From a virus: a stretch of 34,713 nucleotides of DNA. Location: positions 1 to 34,713 of IMG/VR virus record IMGVR_UViG_3300020205_001385; one strand, given 5' to 3'. Position 1 is the stretch's first letter. Each line of letters starts with the position of its first letter. Below the pieces are notes generated by a model. That model worked only from the letters and a program-made list of their open reading frames with translations. It was not told where the DNA came from and ran no database searches. Of the stretch, positions 8,127-15,814 are shown piece after piece. Both the position numbers and the translations under genes were made by a program.

Positions 8127-9286
8127 TGCTATTAGGATTTAATTCTTCCAACATAGATAGACTACTTTCTAGTATCGCTGGAACTCAGTTAGATTCTACA
8201 GTAAGCCTTTGCCATCAGTGCCATAGGCACATTCCTGCGTGGCGTTATCATAAAGACAATCAAGTGTTTATTGCTAAAGCATGTCCTATACACGGTGTTA
8301 GCCATCACATGATTGAAGCTGATTATGAGTTTTACGCTAACCTGTATTATACTCAGGATAATCCAGAGTTTAATTTTAATGGCGGAGTGCTTATTGAAGG
8401 TAGTGACCGTTGTAATCTAGAATGTCCGCATTGTTACCATTTACCAGAGAATGATACCCGCGACCCTTCTATAGAAGAATTGCTCGATCAAATACGAGCC
8501 ATGCCTGTGGGTGAGGATGGAGTACATAGAATTATCCTCGCTGGTGCTGAAAGTACCTTACGTAAAGACTTTCCAGAATTAGTTACAGCAATACGAAATA
8601 TCCATCCTTCAATGAATGTTAGTGTAATGACTAACGGGTTACGTTTTAATGATAGCGAGTTCAGCCATCAGTGTGTAATCGCAGGACTTACTGGAGTTAA
8701 CATAGGGCTTAACCACCCAAGTTACATTGACCACGAAACTGTAAGACGTAAACAAATAAGTGCTATTGAAAATATGCATCGCGAAAATGTTAGGATAGGT
8801 TACATAAGTTACACTATGGTTGATTTCAGCGAGTTAGATTATATCTTAACTGAGATTACAAGTAACCCCTGGACTCCAAAGAACTTTCGTATTAGGTGCG
8901 GAGCAGAGATTGGTCGCAATGCTAGTTCTGAACAACCGTTTGTTAGCAACCTATATAAACGTGTTGAGCAGTGGTGTAAAGATCATGGTAAGAGTTTCGA
9001 ACGTATTATCCAAGCTGACAATAATATCTATCATGTGATGGTAAACATAGATGATAAAGTTGTTAGGTTAATAGCATGGTGTGATGAAACTAATATTGAT
9101 ATGGAAGAATTACGTAGTGGCCCTTGGTGTAACTTTGTGCCAGACGGCATCACTAATTTCCTACATCAGATTATTCGTAGAGATGTATTTAAGAATCAGA
9201 ACATTCCACTACCAGATACTCCACCAGCGCGATACTTGTTTTGCCGAAATCCTGATAAGTCAAAATTGGATTTGTTAAATTTATGA
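8126..9286 (+). CDS. Radical SAM protein, MJ0619/Tes-like architecture
   Basis: A 386-aa protein. An N-terminal zinc-finger-like segment (C29, C32, C53, H56, with SLCHQC and KACPIHG) precedes the radical SAM CxxxCxxC at C96, C100 and C103 (DRCNLECPHCY). This layout is typical of the MJ0619-like group, which includes 7,8-dihydro-6-hydroxymethylpterin methyltransferase and archaeal tetraether lipid synthases. Family placement is from motif order only. A pterin substrate is worth considering because the window also carries a QueD/PTPS-like gene, but the two are 24 kb apart. It overlaps the SDR gene by 4 bp. Confidence 0.82.
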   Translation: MLLGFNSSNIDRLLSSIAGTQLDSTVSLCHQCHRHIPAWRYHKDNQVFIAKACPIHGVSHHMIEADYEFYANLYYTQDNPEFNFNGGVLIEGSDRCNLECPHCYHLPENDTRDPSIEELLDQIRAMPVGEDGVHRIILAGAESTLRKDFPELVTAIRNIHPSMNVSVMTNGLRFNDSEFSHQCVIAGLTGVNIGLNHPSYIDHETVRRKQISAIENMHRENVRIGYISYTMVDFSELDYILTEITSNPWTPKNFRIRCGAEIGRNASSEQPFVSNLYKRVEQWCKDHGKSFERIIQADNNIYHVMVNIDDKVVRLIAWCDETNIDMEELRSGPWCNFVPDGITNFLHQIIRRDVFKNQNIPLPDTPPARYLFCRNPDKSKLDLLNL

Positions 9287-9783
9287 AAATAGCAATAACA
9301 GGCGGAACCTCATCGGTGGGACAGAGTATAGCAAAGGCATATACTAAACGAGGTCACACTGTGATTGATATCTCACGCTCACTAGGTTATAATTTTAACG
9401 ATACTACCTCTATAATAAATGCCATACTACCCTGTGATGTATTTGTAAATTGTTTATACTTAGCAGACCTACAAGTTATGTTATTAGAACAAGTATGGAA
9501 CAATTGGGAAGGAACTAACAAGGAAATTATCAATGTTAGCACTTGTGTTACCCTGCCAATTTTTGCGGCTAAAGATGCCGAGTATAAAGAACAAAAAATA
9601 CTACTTGAAAACAAGCATTGGGAATTGATATCTAAAAATGTTATTAATCCTAAGATGTACCTAATAAAGTTCGGAGACGGCAACGATCATACTTCTTGGG
9701 ATAACTGCTGCGATTATGTAGTCAACTCCATAGAATTAGCAAAGCCAGATGTATCATTATTTGAAATGTTGGTATTCAAATGA
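9283..9783 (+). CDS. Short-chain dehydrogenase/reductase, minimal form
   Basis: A 166-aa SDR-like protein. It has the nucleotide-binding TGGTSSVG at 6-13, a Ser in the NVST motif (S86) and a YxxxK pair at Y101 and K105. The catalytic residues are thus present although the protein is about 80 residues shorter than classical SDRs and lacks most of the substrate-binding C-terminus. It probably oxidises or reduces an alcohol or ketone with NAD(P)H. It overlaps the neighbouring genes by 4 bp on both sides. Confidence 0.7.
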   Translation: MKIAITGGTSSVGQSIAKAYTKRGHTVIDISRSLGYNFNDTTSIINAILPCDVFVNCLYLADLQVMLLEQVWNNWEGTNKEIINVSTCVTLPIFAAKDAEYKEQKILLENKHWELISKNVINPKMYLIKFGDGNDHTSWDNCCDYVVNSIELAKPDVSLFEMLVFK

Positions 9784-10403
9784 ACTTAACTATTAATTTA
9801 CTACGACCTGGACTGTACGGACTATCAGTATTACTAGACCACGACTATGCTACTGTTATAAAAGCATTAGACTCTGAAGACTGGCAAGCTCACGCTGACA
9901 GAAAAGCAGATGCAGGACTATCAGGTGATCCGTATACAGAACGGGCTGGGTTGTTAAATCCAAAAAGTCAAGTTTTAAAAGATATCATGGAGTTTGTCAA
10001 TTCCGATGCTGTAAAAGAACAACTTGTAAATTTTGTATACGAAACACAAGGCGACTATATAAGTAGTCTATGGGAAGGATGGAGTAAGGAACAGATGCTC
10101 CAGTATACATTTTGGGGTTGTATGTTTAACAGAGACCAACCCGGATTTCACATACCGTTACATGTAGATACACGATTGCAGATTGCCACAGCTATGATAT
10201 ATTTTGTCGAAGAAGATGATCCAAAACAATCAACTGTATATTATACTAGCAACAAGTTTGATGATCCGTTAAGAATTAACAACACATTTGGTAATGGTGT
10301 ATTACATATAAACGATCATACAGCATGGCACGAAGGGTACAACAAGTCCAATATTACACGTTATAGTTTAATTTGCGGACTGCTATTAAAAGTAAAGGAA
10401 TAA
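9780..10403 (+). CDS. Prolyl-4-hydroxylase-like 2OG-Fe(II) oxygenase
   Basis: A 207-aa protein with the HxD pair in IPLHVD (H128, D130), a distal H184 in TAWHEGYN and R194 in ITRYSL, a complete Fe(II)/2-oxoglutarate oxygenase active site. MIYFVEEDD and VLHIND fit the strand order of the fold. Similar genes are frequent in marine T4-like phages. Substrate unknown; a peptide or small molecule of this pathway is likely. It ends 2 bp before the next start. Confidence 0.72.
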   Translation: MNLTINLLRPGLYGLSVLLDHDYATVIKALDSEDWQAHADRKADAGLSGDPYTERAGLLNPKSQVLKDIMEFVNSDAVKEQLVNFVYETQGDYISSLWEGWSKEQMLQYTFWGCMFNRDQPGFHIPLHVDTRLQIATAMIYFVEEDDPKQSTVYYTSNKFDDPLRINNTFGNGVLHINDHTAWHEGYNKSNITRYSLICGLLLKVKE

Positions 10404-10405
10404 TT

Positions 10406-11491
10406 ATGAAAATTAGCAAAATACCGGGACTAGGAAGATTTGGAACATTTGTAGACAATGTAGACTTTGATCACATCACTGACGAAGAATGGTTAGAAAT
10501 TGGCAAACTACATTTAAACAGTTTAGTTACAATTATACGAAACACTAATCTTACTAAAAAAAGATATATTGAACAGATTGGTAAATGGGGAACTCCTAGA
10601 GATACTGCATCTTACTATTTTACAAAGAAACATCATATTACTCCAATTGAAGCACTTAACTCAAATGCACAAGTAGGAGAGGAAGATGGCAAGTGGTTGC
10701 AGTTCCTGCGTCCTTTATTAGAAACAGACGACCAAGGCCGTCCGCTTGCACTGTTAAAAGTCACAGGTAAGAAAAACGAATACGGGGAGCCTGTTGGTCT
10801 GTTTGCTGAAGGCGAATTATTGTGGCATAGCAATGAGTCTGGTAATTTATTATTCACACCAGGTGTATCGTTGTTAGGCGAAACTGGAATGGTCGGTAGT
10901 TCAACAGGTTTTATGACTACAGTTGATTGGTACGAAAAACAAAGCGAAAGTTTTCGTAGCGAGTTAGATGAGATGGTTGTTCTGCATCGCTTTGCTCCAG
11001 GAAAAATAAATCCAGGATTACGTAAAGAACAAGACATGATCATTTATAAAAATATGTGTCCTGTCGACGACTCAAGAGTTCCAATGGTAATGCGTAGTCC
11101 AGGCGGCTACAAAGGATTACATTTCAGTGTGCATACAATGTATTCCATTGAGGGTATGAGCAAAAAAGATTCGGATAGTATGTTTGAACGTATTGCAAAA
11201 GAGTTATTTGTACCTGAGTATACATACGACCATTGGTATCAAACTGATAACGACTTATGTTTGTTTGATAACAGCATTACTCTGCACAGACGATTAGGTG
11301 GCGTTGAAAACAGACTAGCTCAACGCATACAATACGATTATAATCATATTCAGGAAAATAACTACAATCCGTACATACAAAAAGAGTTCCAAGATGTTTA
11401 TAAAAAACAAATGCGTGACTATTTTAAAGTAATGGGACGAACTAACGAATTGTCGTTTAAAGATAAAATATTAAGCACATTAGGATTTTAA
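10406..11491 (+). CDS. TauD/TfdA-like dioxygenase with Asp-to-Asn active-site change
   Basis: A 361-aa protein; start ATG 10406 is preferred because AAAGGAA lies 5 bp upstream, although the frame is open back to 10373. The TauD-like arrangement is visible: an N-terminal SLVTIIRN strand, then LLWHSNESGN (H141), a long insert, and the C-terminal FDNSITLHRR (H294) with an Arg near 308. At the position where the family has HxD the sequence reads HSN (N143), so the carboxylate metal ligand seems replaced. The protein may be altered in chemistry, use E144 instead, or be inactive. It adjoins the aminotransferase gene directly. Confidence 0.72.
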   Translation: MKISKIPGLGRFGTFVDNVDFDHITDEEWLEIGKLHLNSLVTIIRNTNLTKKRYIEQIGKWGTPRDTASYYFTKKHHITPIEALNSNAQVGEEDGKWLQFLRPLLETDDQGRPLALLKVTGKKNEYGEPVGLFAEGELLWHSNESGNLLFTPGVSLLGETGMVGSSTGFMTTVDWYEKQSESFRSELDEMVVLHRFAPGKINPGLRKEQDMIIYKNMCPVDDSRVPMVMRSPGGYKGLHFSVHTMYSIEGMSKKDSDSMFERIAKELFVPEYTYDHWYQTDNDLCLFDNSITLHRRLGGVENRLAQRIQYDYNHIQENNYNPYIQKEFQDVYKKQMRDYFKVMGRTNELSFKDKILSTLGF

Positions 11492-12661
11492 ATGGAATTA
11501 AATTTTAAAACTACAGAACAAGTAACAACTGAAGTGTTTAAAACAGAAGGTTATTGGATACACACCAACCACGGCAAATTATTAGATACTATATGCGGTA
11601 ACATGTCTTTTATCTACGGATATGATAATGAGTTTATTTTAAACCGCATGTACGAGCAACAGAAACAACTTGCATATCTTAACTTTAAACATAATGAAAT
11701 TTGTAAAGCTAATGATACATTAGTTGAATTGTTATGCAAAGAAGGAAACTTTAAAGGTATCGGCTATGCCATTAGTGGAACTGATGGAGTAGAATGTGCA
11801 GTTGCAATGAATTCACATTACTGGCGACAAGTTGATGCAACTCGAAAAACTATTATATCGTTTGCACCAGGTTATCACGGAGCAACATATCTGTGTCGTG
11901 CATTTCGTGGCGAGGAAGAACTGTCCAGTGTTAAAGTACTAAGAGCGCCAGAGTGGTTTAAAATTGAAGATAGAACTGCCCAGGAAGAAATGGCGTTTCA
12001 TCGTGTTAAGCATTTGCTAGAAACAGATAAAACAGTTGGCGCAATTATTATGGAGTCGATCCCGTGGGCAGAAGGCATCAGACCGTGGAGTACAAAGTGG
12101 TGGCAATACATCCGACATATTTGTACAGCTTATGGAGTTAATCTAATAGTCGATGATGTAATGGGTGGAATGGGTAAACTAGGTTATCGATTTAGCCACG
12201 ACCGTTATGGTGTACAACCTGATATCGTTGCATTGGGTAAGGCCATTACTGGAGGATTTAGTCCGCTAAGTTGTGCCTGTGCAATTGATAAGATAGCAGA
12301 TGTTATTAAAGACAAGTGGGATTACGGACACACGTGGCAACCTAATATGGCAGGAGTTGGAGCTGCGTTGGCAGTTTGGGAAATGTTTGATAGCGAAAAA
12401 ATACTCTTCATTGAAGATCAATTAACAATGCTAGGTAAAAAATTAAGTGCCATGGGCTTAATCACAGATTACGTAGTCATTGGTTTGATATTTTCTTATA
12501 AATTTAACACACCTATATCTTCAGATTCGTATGTTAAGCACGGACTAACAGGCGGCCCAGATGTTAAACATAGCATCAGCGGATGTGCGCCGGCAATTGC
12601 TGACTTTGAATACTTTAAAGAATTTGAAACTAGAGTAATCAACGTATTAGCTGATAGATAA
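11492..12661 (+). CDS. Class III PLP-dependent aminotransferase (GSAM-like)
   Basis: A 389-aa fold-type I enzyme. SGTDGVECAV lies at 95-104, PGYHG at 126-130, the PLP-binding acid is D221 in LIVDDVMGGMG, and the Schiff-base lysine is K250 in ALGKAITGGFSPLS. It is most like glutamate-1-semialdehyde aminomutases and related aminotransferases of biosynthetic clusters. It probably aminates a keto or aldehyde intermediate. It is the last gene of the forward run, starts right after the upstream stop, and its 3' end overlaps the convergent reverse-strand gene by 23 bp. Confidence 0.85.
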   Translation: MELNFKTTEQVTTEVFKTEGYWIHTNHGKLLDTICGNMSFIYGYDNEFILNRMYEQQKQLAYLNFKHNEICKANDTLVELLCKEGNFKGIGYAISGTDGVECAVAMNSHYWRQVDATRKTIISFAPGYHGATYLCRAFRGEEELSSVKVLRAPEWFKIEDRTAQEEMAFHRVKHLLETDKTVGAIIMESIPWAEGIRPWSTKWWQYIRHICTAYGVNLIVDDVMGGMGKLGYRFSHDRYGVQPDIVALGKAITGGFSPLSCACAIDKIADVIKDKWDYGHTWQPNMAGVGAALAVWEMFDSEKILFIEDQLTMLGKKLSAMGLITDYVVIGLIFSYKFNTPISSDSYVKHGLTGGPDVKHSISGCAPAIADFEYFKEFETRVINVLADR

Positions 12662-13166
12662 TATCTGCTACAAGTTGATTCCCAGTTTCGTTCATATGAT
12701 TAATATCCCCAGGGTTAGATACCCAGATTTGATTTAAATTAATTACGTCTGTTCTAATAGATTCAAAAAACGTTATATGAAAGCTGTTTGGAACTTGTAA
12801 TTTATCAACTAACAAATCAAACACATCGTTAAAATATTCTTCGTCCCAAATACTTTCTAAAATTTTAATATATTCTTTTTCTTTCTTTTCGTAAACATCA
12901 TTGATAATGATGTCACACTTAGGATGTGACTCTAGCAATCTACTAGAAATGTCTTTGTCATTTTTTAAAAATATTCTAGTTGGAGATGTATGAACAAATA
13001 TAATTTTATCTGTTTTTGAAATTTCAAATTTCTTTTTCAAATAAGTTTTGTAAATTCTGTATTCGCTACTGCCATTGGATGCAAAGTTATTAGTGGCTCC
13101 TAGTTTGCTAACCCAAGAGCTACTGTCATCGCTTGCAGCAAAGCTATCGCCGAAAATCCAAATCAT
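12639..13166 (-). CDS. SGNH-hydrolase-like protein, reverse-strand trio
   Basis: A 175-aa protein read from an ATG whose first base is 13166; the preceding gene's stop shares that base (TAATG). IFGDSFAA at 4-11 gives nucleophile S8, NFASNGSSE at 27-35 may be block II, and DINH at 154-157 matches the block V Asp and His. It is a small SGNH-fold protein, perhaps an esterase or acyltransferase. Its C-terminus overlaps the aminotransferase gene tail-to-tail by 23 bp, so the two strands share coding sequence there. Confidence 0.6.
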   Translation of the reverse strand: MIWIFGDSFAASDDSSSWVSKLGATNNFASNGSSEYRIYKTYLKKKFEISKTDKIIFVHTSPTRIFLKNDKDISSRLLESHPKCDIIINDVYEKKEKEYIKILESIWDEEYFNDVFDLLVDKLQVPNSFHITFFESIRTDVINLNQIWVSNPGDINHMNETGNQLVADIIYQLIR

Positions 13167-13756
13167 TAAACTTTTCCTATTATCATAAAACGTTTGTATA
13201 GTTGTAGTTGTATCTCTCCAGACCATATTACGTTTAAATGACTTTGATTTTCAAATTCTGATAGATTGTTCGCAATACGTACATGTTCATCAATCTTGTA
13301 ATTGTTACTTTGTAGCACTAGTAAACTATCTTTTGGCATTCTAGATAACCAGGTTTCGTATTGCTCCTGTGTTATATGTTCACAACTTGTATTAATAATA
13401 ACATCACCGTGGACTGGCACAGAACACATATCAGATGTTATTGCTCTAAATTTACCATCCTGCTCTTCTATCTTGTTCATCATTGTAGCAATAGGTTCAC
13501 AAGTAGGATCGAGATCCACACTACAAATATAATGTGTAGGAATATTACTTTGAAATAGCATACTGGCTAACACACCAACCCATCCACCGTGTATATCAAT
13601 ACGTACACTACGATGTATATGTTTACCTAGGCAATCTATCAGCCATTCTTTACTACGCATCTGACCTTGCCAGAAAGCATCCATTGTACGCATAGGGTCC
13701 GGACTTTGACGTATTGCGTTCATCCAGTAGTGTAAGTGTTCTGTATCTATTTGCAT
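13166..13756 (-). CDS. Methyltransferase-like Rossmann-fold protein
   Basis: A 196-aa protein with a Gly-rich loop DIHGGWVGVLA at 54-64, an acidic turn SVDLDP at 79-84 and later NTSCEHI, an arrangement typical of class I SAM-binding proteins although motif I is atypical (HGGW instead of GxGxG). The N-terminal half predicts helical SAM-enzyme packing. It overlaps the upstream radical SAM gene by 10 bp and the downstream SGNH gene by 1 bp, so the three are one translational unit. Substrate unknown. Confidence 0.6.
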   Translation of the reverse strand: MQIDTEHLHYWMNAIRQSPDPMRTMDAFWQGQMRSKEWLIDCLGKHIHRSVRIDIHGGWVGVLASMLFQSNIPTHYICSVDLDPTCEPIATMMNKIEEQDGKFRAITSDMCSVPVHGDVIINTSCEHITQEQYETWLSRMPKDSLLVLQSNNYKIDEHVRIANNLSEFENQSHLNVIWSGEIQLQLYKRFMIIGKV

Positions 13757-14718
13757 TTTGGTATTTTGCTATCTGCTGAACTAACACAACTAGGTGTAAT
13801 ACAGCGAGCGGCTTCCTTAAATAATTCAAAACTGTCTAGAGTTCCTAATGGAGCTTCGTGACAACTATATGAACGTTTAACTTCATTGCCTCTTATTATA
13901 ACACTTTGATATCCTGCATTGCAAGTCCAATCTTTAAACTTGTTAAATCCAAAGGCATTAAATCGTTCTGCTTGATCAAAAAGATATTCAGTGTTATTAT
14001 TGTCATATAAAGCAATTTGATATATGTCTTCACCGTTGGCACGTTGCGGGAATCCTGTTTGCATTTTATGTATCATATCTTCAGTATAACCGTCAACAAC
14101 CGCACTCGCCTGCGGATTGCTTTGCGGCTTGAGTGTTACGTTGATCCCACGTTTGTGGAAACGTTCCATACGTTCGTACAGTTCATAAAACTTTTCTGGA
14201 ACCATAACTTGATTGATAGTAACATGTACTAGCTCATATTGTAACTGTAAGCACTTGTCTCCAAACTCTTGTTCCTTGGCAAACTCATCGTGGAAGCTGG
14301 CTGTTATGCTACGGCGCTGTAATAATGCAGTATTGGCACACCAAGTGTTCCACCATTTGCTTCCAGGACTCAAATTGGTAGTCATGTGGATACTTTGATA
14401 TGTACTTTCCTTTTCGTCCAAATATTTAACAAGGTCATTTAACTGTTTGTAAGCTGTAGGCTCACCTCCGCTGAACGACCAATGGAACTGGTTAAACCCG
14501 TTGGCTCGTGCTTGACGCTTAATCTCGTCTACAGTAGATTTATATACTTCAAGCGGTTGGTGATCAACTCGGTCACTGCGGGCATAGGGCCAACAGTAAC
14601 TACAATTATAATTACAAAATCTTCCCAAAATCCAACTGGTGGAAAATAATGGATTGGCTAGCATAGTGCGTTGCCCGAAACGTACAATATTTTGGAATGG
14701 TATTTGGTTAAAGTTCAT
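13747..14718 (-). CDS. Radical SAM protein with SPASM-like C-terminus
   Basis: A 323-aa protein. CNYNCSYCW carries C35, C39 and C42 for the 4Fe-4S cluster; SFSGGEPTAY (81-90) is the SAM-binding GGE motif. The C-terminal 70 residues hold Cys in the order CNAGYQS, SYSC, CITPSC and the final KCK, consistent with a SPASM or twitch domain binding an auxiliary cluster. SPASM enzymes often modify peptides, so a protein or peptide substrate is possible, but no short precursor is evident nearby. First gene of the reverse-strand trio; a GTTAAATA-like box lies 6 bp before its ATG. Confidence 0.85.
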   Translation of the reverse strand: MNFNQIPFQNIVRFGQRTMLANPLFSTSWILGRFCNYNCSYCWPYARSDRVDHQPLEVYKSTVDEIKRQARANGFNQFHWSFSGGEPTAYKQLNDLVKYLDEKESTYQSIHMTTNLSPGSKWWNTWCANTALLQRRSITASFHDEFAKEQEFGDKCLQLQYELVHVTINQVMVPEKFYELYERMERFHKRGINVTLKPQSNPQASAVVDGYTEDMIHKMQTGFPQRANGEDIYQIALYDNNNTEYLFDQAERFNAFGFNKFKDWTCNAGYQSVIIRGNEVKRSYSCHEAPLGTLDSFELFKEAARCITPSCVSSADSKIPKCK

Positions 14719-14724
14719 TAGACA

Positions 14725-14732
14725 TATTTAAC
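14725..14732 (-). promoter_or_regulatory. GTTAAATA box before reverse-strand trio
   Basis: On the reverse strand GTTAAATA ends 6 bp before the ATG of the radical SAM/SPASM gene. It resembles a degenerate T4 late box. No convincing sigma70 pair was seen for this strand. Confidence 0.25.
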
Positions 14733-14759
14733 TTATAATATGCAGGGTACCAAAATAAC

Positions 14760-14788
14760 TTGACTTTCCCCTTAAACGAATATATACT
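14760..14788 (+). promoter_or_regulatory. Sigma70-type promoter for the tRNA-like gene
   Basis: TTGACT (14760-14765), a 17-bp spacer and TATACT (14783-14788). A start site 7 bp after the -10 box falls on 14795, the first base of the tRNA acceptor stem, so transcription would begin at or near the mature 5' end. It probably also drives the following genes. Confidence 0.65.
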
Positions 14789-14794
14789 TACAAT

Positions 14795-14912
14795 GTAGAC
14801 GTGAGTGGAACTTGGTATACCTCCTCCAATGGTATGTAACAAACTACCGGCGGAGGGATAGGGTCTAACCCTTAGGGTGACTTTGTAGGTTCGAATCCTA
14901 CCGTCTACACCA
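14795..14912 (+). tRNA. tRNA-like gene, 118 nt, class II-like with extended anticodon arm
   Basis: A 7-bp acceptor stem is perfect (GTAGACG 14795-14801 with CGTCTAC 14902-14908), followed by discriminator A and encoded CCA. The T arm is canonical (14885-14901, loop TTCGAAT). The D region around 14804-14823 with TTGGTATAC resembles tRNA-Leu. A variable arm fits 14863-14881 (GTC/GAC and ACCC/GGGT around TTA). The anticodon region is too long: CCTCC 14820-14824 pairs with GGAGG 14852-14856, but 27 nt lie between instead of 7. Inner CC/GG and GGTA/TACC pairs could lengthen the arm. The anticodon is not assigned. It may be an intron-bearing, decayed or specialised tRNA. Confidence 0.6.
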
Positions 14913-14936
14913 TTTTTAACACACAGAGAGGCAGAA

Positions 14937-15251
14937 ATGAAAAAGGCACTTTTAGTATTGTTACTTGTTTCAAATACAGCGTGGGCATGGAACTGGCAAG
15001 ATCCTGACTCAAAATTCGATGCTACTAAAAATGAAGTCATGGATGTTAAATTGCGTTGGGTTGTAGTTAAAGATATCGATGCCGCTTGTAGTGCAGAAAA
15101 TAAAAAACGTGGTGGCGGAGTTTTCCGTTTTAATGTTCAAGCCTGTTCGTTTTGGCAAGGTAAAGAGTGTATTATCATGACGCCTAAAATGGCTAGTATT
15201 CATAATTTAGGACACGAAGTGTTACATTGTTTTAGAGGCGCATATCATTAA
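14937..15251 (+). CDS. Small secreted HExxH protein
   Basis: A 104-aa protein with a Sec-type signal peptide (KK, hydrophobic 4-13, AWA cleavage near residue 17) and a mature part ending in GHEVLHCFRGAYH. HEVLH (93-97) is the zinc-binding HExxH of zincins; H104 or H89 might be the third ligand. Several Cys (51, 70, 78, 98) could form disulfides in the periplasm. It is very short for a protease, so it may be a minimal peptidase acting on the cell envelope, or only a metal-binding protein. GAGAGG precedes the ATG. It overlaps the next gene by 1 bp. Confidence 0.65.
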   Translation: MKKALLVLLLVSNTAWAWNWQDPDSKFDATKNEVMDVKLRWVVVKDIDAACSAENKKRGGGVFRFNVQACSFWQGKECIIMTPKMASIHNLGHEVLHCFRGAYH

Positions 15252-15805
15252 TGAAAAAAGTAGCATCAAGCCCTGAGCGACATACCTTTCAAAAAGAAGG
15301 TGCAATCGAGCGGGCAAGAGAAAATGGCGAAGAACCTAATCAAGCCTACATTGACATGTGGGAACAGATTAAGATTGACGATGCTAATAAGATCCACGAT
15401 CCCAACTGGCAAAAGAACAATATGGAGTATGATCTCCGTAGTAGTAAAGAGCTATGCGACAAAGTTAAACAGTCAGACAACTATGCTCAAAACTTATATG
15501 CAGCCATGTGTAATATGGAATGGCGTAAACGAGATTTGTTGCCTGAAATGAAAGAAGAAAACTGGGGTTGCAGTTGGAGGCATGCAGGTGGTATAATTGC
15601 TGACATGCGAGAATCGGGCGACTATATCGATTGGTACTGTAGTGGCATTGGCAATGAAGAACTAGGCAACGGCTTAACTGGTGCCATACCAGATACCACT
15701 GATGGACGAAACTATGTTCCAGAAGGCGTTGTTACAGAAGAAATCGAATTAGACTTAAATCGCTTAGGCTGGCGGCCTATTCCTTACGAAGATGAAGAAC
15801 TTTAA
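15251..15805 (+). CDS. Conserved T4-like phage protein, function unknown
   Basis: A 184-aa acidic, Trp-rich protein. The segments NIHDPNWQKNN-like (about 46-56), YAQNLYAAMCN (77-87) and SWRHAGGIIADMR (112-124) match, as I recall them, a protein recurrent in marine T4-like phages. No signal peptide, membrane segment or catalytic motif is evident. It overlaps the secreted HExxH gene by 1 bp and precedes the AbrB-like gene by 9 bp. Function not recognised. Confidence 0.6.
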   Translation: MKKVASSPERHTFQKEGAIERARENGEEPNQAYIDMWEQIKIDDANKIHDPNWQKNNMEYDLRSSKELCDKVKQSDNYAQNLYAAMCNMEWRKRDLLPEMKEENWGCSWRHAGGIIADMRESGDYIDWYCSGIGNEELGNGLTGAIPDTTDGRNYVPEGVVTEEIELDLNRLGWRPIPYEDEEL

Positions 15806-15806
15806 A

Positions 15807-15813
15807 GTAAATA
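15807..15813 (+). promoter_or_regulatory. GTAAATA box before AbrB-like gene
   Basis: GTAAATA lies 1 bp before ATG 15815 and 4 bp before ATG 15818. It is another late-box-like sequence abutting a start codon. Weak. Confidence 0.15.
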
Positions 15814-15814
15814 T

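Noticed and set aside
9283-9783. SDR gene as a truncated pseudogene
   Set aside because: It is short, but the nucleotide-binding loop, Ser and YxxxK pair are intact and it is coupled to both neighbours, so a minimal functional SDR is more likely.
14820-14856. A group I intron or stand-alone terminator in the tRNA-like gene
   Set aside because: The insertion is about 20 nt, far too small for a group I intron, and there is no T-run after the hairpin.
14708-15040. A 110-aa reverse-strand ORF across the tRNA-like gene
   Set aside because: It covers a structured RNA gene and a signal-peptide gene on the other strand and has no ribosome-binding site or protein-like features.
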